A stretch of 11,829 nucleotides of DNA from an uncultured Fimbriimonadales bacterium (GTDB lineage Bacteria; Armatimonadota; Fimbriimonadia; Fimbriimonadales; GBS-DC): the NCBI GenBank assembly GCA_937934465.1, contig CALGZO010000109.1:1-11829 (forward strand), read 5' to 3'. The translations under genes and the position numbers were made by a program. Under the pieces are notes generated by a model. That model had not been told where the DNA came from, did not search any database, and worked only from the letters and a program-made list of their open reading frames with translations. This document shows, piece after piece, positions 1 to 5,412 of this stretch (the first letter of the stretch is position 1; the number at the start of each line of letters is the position of its first letter).

Positions 1-1
1 A

Positions 2-127
2 CTCCTCAGTGAACTGCCCGACGCAGCGGTGCAACGGTTCAAAGAGGTTAAACGGCTGAAAGCCGATGTGCAGGTGCACCGCTTGGGCAACATGATTAAA
101 ATCGTGCGCATCATTCCTGCAGAATAG
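2..127 (+). CDS. C-terminal end of an unrecognised protein (5' end outside window)
   Basis: An open frame enters from the left edge and gives 41 residues before a TAG stop. The visible tail is charged and helix-like (FKEVKRLKADVQ), followed by a hydrophobic strand-like stretch (MIKIVRIIP). I do not recognise the family from this fragment. The stop lies 9 bases before the next start, and the AGGAGA ribosome binding site of the next gene overlaps the stop codon. The two genes are therefore almost certainly one transcript. Since the next gene is a type III CRISPR accessory effector, this could be another CRISPR-associated protein, but nothing in the 41 residues shows that. Codon use looks like that of the neighbouring genes. 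Confidence refers to this being a real gene end, not to a function. Confidence 0.6.
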   Translation, partial: LLSELPDAAVQRFKEVKRLKADVQVHRLGNMIKIVRIIPAE

Positions 128-136
128 GAGACGACC

Positions 137-1324
137 ATGAAACTCATCACATCAATCGGTACAGGCAACTACTCAGAAGCGTTATATCGGCTGAATCCAT
201 CGTCGCCCGACATCAGGACGGCATATTTCCCTGTAGCTGTTGCTCAGTGGTTCAAGCCGCAGTCTGTCCATGTGCTGTTGACAAACGCCGCTCAAAATCA
301 CGCGAACTGGCAAAACTGTAAAACAGAGCTACAGCAGTACCTACCAGAAGAACACATCCACGAAGTATCCATCCCCGACGGCAAGAACGAGGCGGAGCTG
401 TGGCAAATCTTCGAGGCGATTACCAGCGTGGTCAACGAGAACGACAAACTAATCATCGATATCACGCACGGCTTCCGCTCGCTGCCGATGCTCGCCCTGT
501 TAGCGATTGCCTACCTGCGTCAGGTGAAGGGCGTGGAACTCCAAGCAATCCTGTATGGCGCCCGCGATTCGGAAGACGAGGACGGCATCGTTCCCGTGTT
601 CGACCTCACGCCCTTCGTGAGTCTGCTGGACTGGCTCGCGGCTGCGAAAATCTTTATGGCGACAGGCAACGGGAGCGAACTCGCCGACCTGATGCGCCGA
701 GCGCAAGCCGAGGCGTACAAAACGAACCAGCCCCAGCCGCCAAAACAGCTGATTAAGGTAAGCGATGCCGTCAAAGCCGTTTCTGAAAACCTGCTCACGA
801 ATCGCGTGCCTGAAATCCCCCCTGCTGTGCGCAAACTTGTGGAAGTGCTGGACGACGCCCAAACGCAGCAGGAGATCCGACAGTGGTTGCCGCCCTTGGT
901 ACCTCTGCTGGATCAGGTCAAGGCGAGCTACGCTCCGTTCGCAGAGGACACTCTTGAGGCTCAGGGGGAGTTGATTAAATGGTACGCCCACCACGGACAC
1001 GCAGTTCACGCCATCACGCTGGCGCGCGAGTGGCTCGTCAGCTACGAGCTGGAGCAAAGCGGCGGCGACAAGATGGATGTCGGACAGCGTGAGCAGGTAA
1101 GTGAGGCTCTCAACGAACGCGCCAGAACGAACGACTTATCGCTCGTTGTAGAGGTGTGGAGAGAGCTGAGCGGTCTTCGCAACGACATCGCGCACTGCGG
1201 CTTCCGAGAAGGCAGTGCTAAAGCAAAAACCCTGCAAGCCGCCGCCGAGAAAGCGTATGAAAAGATTCACAAAATTCTTGAGGCGACGAGAGGCTCTTCT
1301 GGGCAGACTGTACAGGGAATGTAG
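137..1324 (+). CDS. CARF-HEPN CRISPR-associated ribonuclease (Csx1/Csx2, TM1812-like, DxTHG family)
   Basis: This 395-residue protein looks like a complete type III CRISPR ancillary effector. An N-terminal Rossmann-like CARF domain (about 1-165) opens with the nucleotide-loop pattern SIGTGNY at 6-12. It carries the DxTHG signature D108-I-T-H-G112, extended as DITHGFRSLP, and then YGARD at 140-144 leading into DLTPF. In this family the CARF domain binds cyclic oligoadenylate made by Cas10. The C-terminal part holds an HEPN RNase motif R348-N-D-I-A-H353 (R-X4-H), the metal-independent catalytic pair of Csx1/Csm6-type enzymes. A helical linker joins the domains, with a proline-rich break near 196-204. 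The ATG is well supported by AGGAGA five bases upstream. The expected role, known for relatives and inferred here, is nonspecific RNA cleavage after target recognition by a type III complex. No Cas10, RAMP subunit or repeat array lies in the window, so those parts must lie to the left or elsewhere. Both key motifs are intact. Confidence 0.92.
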   Translation: MKLITSIGTGNYSEALYRLNPSSPDIRTAYFPVAVAQWFKPQSVHVLLTNAAQNHANWQNCKTELQQYLPEEHIHEVSIPDGKNEAELWQIFEAITSVVNENDKLIIDITHGFRSLPMLALLAIAYLRQVKGVELQAILYGARDSEDEDGIVPVFDLTPFVSLLDWLAAAKIFMATGNGSELADLMRRAQAEAYKTNQPQPPKQLIKVSDAVKAVSENLLTNRVPEIPPAVRKLVEVLDDAQTQQEIRQWLPPLVPLLDQVKASYAPFAEDTLEAQGELIKWYAHHGHAVHAITLAREWLVSYELEQSGGDKMDVGQREQVSEALNERARTNDLSLVVEVWRELSGLRNDIAHCGFREGSAKAKTLQAAAEKAYEKIHKILEATRGSSGQTVQGM

Positions 1325-1360
1325 CGAGCTTCCTAAGAGTTTCTCTGTCGTTGGCGAGGA

Positions 1361-1386
1361 CGCCGACGCCTAATGTGGCGTCGGCG
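1361..1386. terminator. Perfect 10-bp hairpin after the CARF-HEPN gene
   Basis: CGCCGACGCC (1361-1370) and GGCGTCGGCG (1377-1386) are exact reverse complements around a 6-base loop, TAATGT. The hairpin begins 36 bases after the CARF-HEPN stop, so it would be well placed to end that transcript. No T-tract follows, so a classical intrinsic terminator is not shown. An mRNA 3'-end stabiliser or a dispersed GC-rich repeat unit are alternatives. The remaining spacer (1325-1489) holds no convincing gene. Confidence 0.5.
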
Positions 1387-1428
1387 CGAACGGGGTTGCC
1401 CCCCTACACGCGCCGCGCGAACTCAAAT

Positions 1429-1461
1429 CGTGCAGCGATGAATCCTCCAACCGACTGCACG
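1429..1461. promoter_or_regulatory. 7-bp inverted repeat upstream of the rhodanese gene
   Basis: CGTGCAG (1429-1435) and CTGCACG (1455-1461) are exact inverted copies separated by 19 bases. The right copy ends 17 bases before the AGGAGG ribosome binding site of the next gene. The pair could be a regulator half-site pair or a weak leader hairpin. I see no good -35/-10 pair here. A 7-bp match in GC-rich sequence can arise by chance. Confidence 0.2.
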
Positions 1462-1489
1462 CCTCTAACAATAGCGACAGGAGGAAACG

Positions 1490-1885
1490 ATGCACATCTT
1501 CAAGGCGTTGATAGGAGCTTTGATGGGCATTTCGCTCGCGGCGTGTGAGACGCCCAGCGATCAGAGCGCGGAGAACACGGTCACGCCTCGCGAGGTGTAC
1601 GAACAGCGCGAGAACGAGGATGTAGTAATCATCGATGTGCGCACGCCTGCCGAGTTCCGTACGGAGCGGATTAAGGAGGCGCAGAATAAACCGCTGGATC
1701 AGATTCAGCAGTGGGTGAAAGAGCTGCCTAAGGATAAGAAGGTCTACTTGGTGTGTCGTAGCGGCAACCGCAGTGCGCAGGCGCAGCGGATTGCACAACA
1801 GGCTGGATACGAGAACACCTACAACATGCAAGGCGGGATGCTCGCTTGGCGTCGTGAGGGGCTACCTGTCGTGTCGGGCGAGTAA
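1490..1885 (+). CDS. Rhodanese-like domain lipoprotein
   Basis: This is a small exported protein of 131 residues. A short basic N-terminus and hydrophobic stretch end in the lipobox L16-A-A-C19, so Cys19 would be lipidated and the mature protein tethered to a membrane facing outward. A single rhodanese domain covers about 33-129. It shows the CH2A-like strand VVIIDVRTPAEF (45-56), the active-site loop C89-R-S-G-N-R-S95 with the sulfur-carrying cysteine, and the closing MQGGMLAWRREGLPV. The six-residue loop after Cys89 fits a sulfurtransferase rather than a Cdc25-type phosphatase. The start is firm: AGGAGG at 1479-1484 lies five bases before the ATG. The sulfur donor and acceptor are unknown. 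Extracytoplasmic single-domain rhodaneses have been linked to sulfur handling or redox repair, but no partner is nearby. It is transcribed toward the glycosyltransferase gene. Confidence 0.9.
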   Translation: MHIFKALIGALMGISLAACETPSDQSAENTVTPREVYEQRENEDVVIIDVRTPAEFRTERIKEAQNKPLDQIQQWVKELPKDKKVYLVCRSGNRSAQAQRIAQQAGYENTYNMQGGMLAWRREGLPVVSGE

Positions 1886-1889
1886 GTGG

Positions 1890-1935
1890 CGTGCGTTGGC
1901 GTGGACTGCGTTCACAGTATCCACGCCAACGCGCG
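1890..1935. terminator. Long stem-loop between two convergent genes (candidate bidirectional terminator)
   Basis: GCGTTGGCGTGGA (1893-1905) and TCCACGCCAACGC (1920-1932) pair perfectly over 13 bp around a 14-base loop. The stem extends to about 16 bp (1890-1935) with one G-T pair. It starts 4 bases past the rhodanese stop and ends 8 bases before the stop of the opposing glycosyltransferase gene. Because the stem is symmetric it could act on both transcripts. No U-run flanks it on either strand, so the mode of termination is uncertain. Confidence 0.6.
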
Positions 1936-1943
1936 GTATGTAG

Positions 1944-2669
1944 TTAGTCCAGCGAGGCGCGCCAGACACGCCACGCGAATCGAGGTAGGTTGCGCACTTT
2001 TTTAATCTTACGCGGGTCTTGAATCAATCGCCAGAGCCACTCGCACCCTGTGCGTTGCATCCAGCGGGGCGCGCGTTTGACCACGCCGGCATACACATCG
2101 AAGCTGCCGCCCACGCCAATCATCACGGGCACGCCGAGCGCGTCGCGGTGCGCCCACGCCCACTTCTCCTGACGCGGCATGCCCATACCGATTAGCAGCA
2201 CATCGGGGCGCGCGGCGGCGATTTGCGCAGTAATCGCAGGCTCGTCGGCGGGTTGAAAATAGCCGTGCTGCACGCCCACAATCTGCGCGTTGGGGTACTT
2301 CACGAGCAGATTCTGCGCTGCGCGTTCCGCCACGCCTGGCGCTGCGCCCAGAAAATAGAGCCGATAGCCCTTCTCGTGGCTCAGGCGCGTCAACTGCTCC
2401 ACCAAGTCCACGCCCGACACGCGCTCAGGGAACGGTTGCCCCAGCCGTCGTCCTGCCCACAGAAGCCCTGCGCCGTCCGCCGTAATCAGCGACGCCCGCT
2501 CCAAAAGCGCACGGAACTCGGCGTCTTCCAGCGCAATCAGAACGGCGTTCGCGTCGGCGGTAATCACCAAACTCGGCTCGCGCCCTTGAATGAGCTGCTC
2601 AATCCGCTCTAACGCCTCCGCCATCCGCACCCGATGCACGCGCACGCCCAGTATCCGCGCCTCCTGCAA
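1944..2669 (-). CDS. WecG/TagA/CpsF family glycosyltransferase (GT26)
   Basis: The protein belongs to the family that adds an N-acetylmannosamine-type sugar to a lipid-linked GlcNAc acceptor at the inner face of the membrane during teichoic acid, enterobacterial common antigen or capsule synthesis. From the chosen start it has 241 residues, a normal family length. Features seen: ILGVRVHRVRM near the N-terminus, VITADANAV (35-43), LITADGAGLLWAGR with Asp65, the family motif GMGMPRQEKW (161-170), GVGGSFDVYAG (185-195), and a basic aromatic tail APRWMQRTGCEWLWRLIQDPR that in relatives helps form the active site or membrane contact. I chose TTG at 2669 because GGGAGG lies five bases upstream and the protein then starts like its relatives. 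In-frame ATGs at 2702, 2723 and 2786 lack a well-placed ribosome binding site, and the last overlaps the opposite gene. The sugar and acceptor cannot be told, as no other glycan gene is nearby. Confidence 0.9.
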   Translation of the reverse strand: MQEARILGVRVHRVRMAEALERIEQLIQGREPSLVITADANAVLIALEDAEFRALLERASLITADGAGLLWAGRRLGQPFPERVSGVDLVEQLTRLSHEKGYRLYFLGAAPGVAERAAQNLLVKYPNAQIVGVQHGYFQPADEPAITAQIAAARPDVLLIGMGMPRQEKWAWAHRDALGVPVMIGVGGSFDVYAGVVKRAPRWMQRTGCEWLWRLIQDPRKIKKVRNLPRFAWRVWRASLD

Positions 2670-2735
2670 CGCCGCCTCCCGCGCACCCAACACGCTCTCC
2701 ATGCCACAGCAAGGATACCCCATCCGCCCCACATG

Positions 2736-2748
2736 TGCTATAATATAG
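2736..2748. promoter_or_regulatory. Shared divergent promoter with symmetric -10 element
   Basis: TGCTATAATATAG contains a perfect TATAAT at 2739-2744, preceded by TGC as in an extended -10, on the plus strand and 31 bases before the ATG of the secreted repeat protein. The core CTATAATATAG (2738-2748) is an odd palindrome, so the minus strand reads CTATATTATAG and offers TATATT/TATTAT boxes toward the glycosyltransferase gene. No good -35 hexamer is visible on either side. The plus-strand leader carries AAAGGAG at 2761-2767, eight bases before the ATG. Confidence 0.6.
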
Positions 2749-2775
2749 AAGGCACACCCGAAAGGAGTTTCATCT

Positions 2776-4554
2776 ATGCGAACCATTAGCGGAGTTTTGG
2801 GCGTTTTGACTTTGACGATTGGCGTCTACGGGCAGACGTTCGTGCATCAGAAACTGGGAGAGAACTTTAGGCAGATAGGAACAGGTATTCTCACCGAGAG
2901 CGGACTGCCCTTCTGGTCAGCAGAGGCGACTGCGGGCAATCTCGATGTGTTCAAAATCACGGGCAACAGCAACTTCACTGCTGCCCTGCTCGGCGCGAAT
3001 CGGATTGCGAACCCTGTCGCCTATCATCCCACGGCGGGCTTGATGTGGGAAGGCAGCGGTTCGTCGCTTGGCTCAGGCAATACCGATGTGTTCGTGGAGA
3101 CGGCGAACATCAGCGCGTCCGTGCTGGGCACAGGGCGCATTGCGTTCGGATTCAGGTTCACTTCCGCTGGGCAGCCAATCTGGTACGGCTCGGGCTCAAG
3201 CAACAGCAACCAGTTAGACATCTTTCGCGGCTCGACGAACCTCACGGCGAGCGTGTTAGGCTCCAGTCGCGACGCCGTGCCCACCGCGCTGAACGCGAAC
3301 GATGTGCTGCTCTGGGACGGCGCAGGCTCCAACCTCGGCTTGAACCGCGATGTGTTCCGCACGAACTTGAGCAACCTGTCCACCACGAACCTCTCGCAAA
3401 GCCCGCTGGGCAGTAATCGGTTCGCGGTTGCCGTCGCGCTCAACGCCAATAACGACGCCGTGTGGTACGGCGCAGGCTCCAACAATGGCGACTACAACGA
3501 TGTCTTCTTCAACGGCACGAATGTCAGCTTCCCCGTGATTGGCGGGGCGAATATCGCCAATCCGCGCGACGCCGTCGCCTTCGATGTCAGCGGCAACAAC
3601 CTCATCTGGGCAGGACGCTCCGCGACGACCAGCCAGTTCTACGACTCGTTCGCCACCACCATCGGCGGCGGCACGACGAACATGAGCCAGTCCGCGCTGG
3701 GCAGCGGACGCGACAGCTACCCAGTGGACATCGAAGGCGCGTCGGTGCTGTGGGACGGCATCGGCGGCAACACGAATAACTACGATGTGTTCGTCACGCG
3801 CCCTAACCTCACGCGCAACCTCAGCTTGCTACGCTTCGGCGGCGGCGCCACGGCGGGCGTGCGCGAGGGCTACGGCGTCGCCGTCTTCTCCAACGGCAAC
3901 GCTTTCTGGGTAGGCAAGCACAGCTCCACCAACAATAAGACGCACCTGTTCCACTACAACTGGACAAGCAACGCCAGCGCGAACTTGGTGCAGGAGGCGG
4001 TGGGCAGCCGCGACACGGAGGCAATCTACTTGGCGCACAACGGCGCGGAGCAGGTTTTGTGGGCAGTGCAAGATAGCGCAGGCACGAGATACGAGGTGTA
4101 CCTCTCCACGCCCAATATCGCCACCACCCTGCAAGGAACCGTGACCATCGCGGGGTTCGCGGGCAACACCTCGCAAATCGCGCTCACCATCCGCCAGTAC
4201 GACCCCTACACGGGCAACATCGCCGCTGCCCACACGGGCAACATGAACCCTGGCTTCACCTACTCGATCGCCGTGACGCCTGGCTTGTACGACGGTCTGC
4301 GCATCACCGCGCCGCGCTGCCTTGCACGCAACATCCCCGGCTTGCGCCGCTTGCTGGGGGCGACCACGCTCGACTTCAGCCTCACGCTCGGCGATGTGAA
4401 CGGCGATAATGTGATCGACGACGCCGACTTGCTGGAGGTGCTGTTCAACTTCGGCAACAGCACGAACGCCCCCGCCGACCTGAACGGCGACGGCGTGGTG
4501 GACGACGCCGACCTGTTGATTGTGCTGTTCAACTTCGGCGCACAGGGCGACTGA
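2776..4554 (+). CDS. Secreted nine-repeat protein with C-terminal dockerin-type calcium-binding domain
   Basis: This 592-residue protein opens with a signal peptide (1-19, VYG then Q20 as the likely cut). Residues 45-442 hold nine degenerate units of 44-52 residues. Each has a Trp-centred strand, commonly W-x-G-x-G-S, then a polar turn, DVF or a variant, and a segment such as LGxxRxA. The tryptophans are at 47, 91, 136, 180, 230, 278, 326, 378 and 429. A beta-sandwich-like region (about 451-535, LQGTVTIAGFAG...) follows, resembling carboxypeptidase-regulatory or Ig-like spacers. The end is a dockerin-like pair of EF-hand-type loops, D540-VNGDNVIDDAD and D568-LNGDGVVDDAD, each followed by a hydrophobic helix with LFNFG. 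No enzyme motif is seen, so a surface or extracellular structural, binding or sensing role is inferred. The repeat period suggests a beta-propeller or beta-solenoid. The start is supported by AAAGGAG eight bases upstream and a strong -10. No cohesin partner is present. Confidence 0.88.
   Translation: MRTISGVLGVLTLTIGVYGQTFVHQKLGENFRQIGTGILTESGLPFWSAEATAGNLDVFKITGNSNFTAALLGANRIANPVAYHPTAGLMWEGSGSSLGSGNTDVFVETANISASVLGTGRIAFGFRFTSAGQPIWYGSGSSNSNQLDIFRGSTNLTASVLGSSRDAVPTALNANDVLLWDGAGSNLGLNRDVFRTNLSNLSTTNLSQSPLGSNRFAVAVALNANNDAVWYGAGSNNGDYNDVFFNGTNVSFPVIGGANIANPRDAVAFDVSGNNLIWAGRSATTSQFYDSFATTIGGGTTNMSQSALGSGRDSYPVDIEGASVLWDGIGGNTNNYDVFVTRPNLTRNLSLLRFGGGATAGVREGYGVAVFSNGNAFWVGKHSSTNNKTHLFHYNWTSNASANLVQEAVGSRDTEAIYLAHNGAEQVLWAVQDSAGTRYEVYLSTPNIATTLQGTVTIAGFAGNTSQIALTIRQYDPYTGNIAAAHTGNMNPGFTYSIAVTPGLYDGLRITAPRCLARNIPGLRRLLGATTLDFSLTLGDVNGDNVIDDADLLEVLFNFGNSTNAPADLNGDGVVDDADLLIVLFNFGAQGD
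2908..4101 (+). repeat. Array of nine in-frame coding repeats (132-156 bp period)
   Basis: The units run head to tail inside the secreted protein gene. At DNA level they are mostly diverged, but adjacent units still share exact words: a 17-base identity beginning ACGGCGCAGGCTCC occurs at 3317-3333 and 3467-3483, exactly one 50-codon unit apart, and GATGTGTTC recurs. This points to duplication of a single unit followed by drift, with the central copies (tryptophans 91 to 230) most alike and the last copies (378, 429) most decayed. Confidence 0.8.
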
Positions 4555-4557
4555 CCG

Positions 4558-5343
4558 ATGCGTATCAGCTGCGCAGCGTACTCGTTCCGAGAGGCTCTGA
4601 CCAAGCGCGAGATGAGCCTCTCGGACTTTATACGGCTCTGCGCGGAGATGGGGCTGGACGGCGTGGAGCTGACAGGCTACTACTTTCCCGACACGAACCG
4701 CGCCACGCTGAACGCGCTCAAGCGTGAGTGCTTCCGCTACGGGTTGGCAATCGCAGGTACGGCGACACGCAATCACTTCACCCACCCCGACGCTGAGGCG
4801 CGCAAAGCGGAGGTGAAGGGTGTGAAGCGGTGGGTTGACATCGCCGTCGCGCTGGGCGCGCCGATGCTGCGCATCTTCGCCGACAGGGGCATTCCGCAGG
4901 GCGTCCCCGAACGGCAGGCGTATGAGTGGTCGCGTGAGTGTATCGAGCAGGTACTGCCCTATGCAGAAGCGCAGGGCGTTGTGCTGGCGTTGGAGACCCA
5001 CTGGGGCTTGACCGCCGACGCCGAACGCACGCTCCGCTATGTGCGCGACCTCAAGAGCGACTACTTTGGAATTCTGCTGGACGGCGCGAACACCCGCGAA
5101 AGCCACTACGAAATGATTGAGAAGCTCGCACCCTACGCGGTGAGCGTCCACGCCAAGACCCACGCACGCAACGCGAAAGACGAGTTCTTCGAGTTGGACT
5201 ACGAGCGCATCTTGCGCATCCTCAAGGCGTCGGGCTACCGAGGCTATGTGGCGATTGAGTACGAATACACCGACCCGCCGATGCAAGCCGTGCCGCGCTT
5301 CGCGAAGAAATTGCTCACACTGCGCAATCGGATGAGTCGGTAG
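4558..5343 (+). CDS. Sugar phosphate isomerase/epimerase-like TIM-barrel protein (xylose isomerase-like, AP_endonuc_2 family)
   Basis: This is a 261-residue single-domain protein, typical in length for the xylose isomerase-like TIM-barrel superfamily. It starts at a beta-1 strand (MRISCAAYSF). The expected metal-site residues appear in order at strand ends: E37 (DGVELTGY), E146 (VVLALETHWG), D175 (GILLDGAN), H198 with K200 (SVHAKTH), and E234 (VAIEYEY). These usually hold a divalent metal and catalyse aldose-ketose isomerisation or epimerisation in the cytoplasm. Some relatives are inositol or tagatose/ribulose-phosphate enzymes, and the substrate cannot be told here. There is no signal peptide. 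The ATG lies 3 bases after the stop of the dockerin-like gene with only a weak CAGGGCG upstream, so translation may depend on ribosomes arriving from that gene. The two products go to different compartments, so shared function is doubtful despite shared transcription. Confidence 0.85.
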   Translation: MRISCAAYSFREALTKREMSLSDFIRLCAEMGLDGVELTGYYFPDTNRATLNALKRECFRYGLAIAGTATRNHFTHPDAEARKAEVKGVKRWVDIAVALGAPMLRIFADRGIPQGVPERQAYEWSRECIEQVLPYAEAQGVVLALETHWGLTADAERTLRYVRDLKSDYFGILLDGANTRESHYEMIEKLAPYAVSVHAKTHARNAKDEFFELDYERILRILKASGYRGYVAIEYEYTDPPMQAVPRFAKKLLTLRNRMSR

Positions 5344-5412
5344 GAGAGTGGAGTTGGGCGTCGAATTGGCTACGCTTGTGAAATCGCGACACATTCAGGG
5401 AGCGTCGGCGCG

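Noticed and set aside
1..1489. CRISPR repeat array near the CARF-HEPN gene
   Set aside because: I looked for regularly spaced 25-40-base direct repeats here and elsewhere in the window and saw none.
1351..1548. Possible 65-residue gene from TTG in the spacer before the rhodanese gene
   Set aside because: It reads through the hairpin and into the rhodanese signal peptide in a different phase, has no ribosome binding site, and gives a composition-driven product.
3829..5394. Open frame of 521 codons on the minus strand
   Set aside because: It lies antisense to the repeat protein and isomerase genes, is rich in Arg, Val and His as GC-rich shadows are, shows no domain, and has no ribosome binding site. 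Both plus-strand genes have clear family features.
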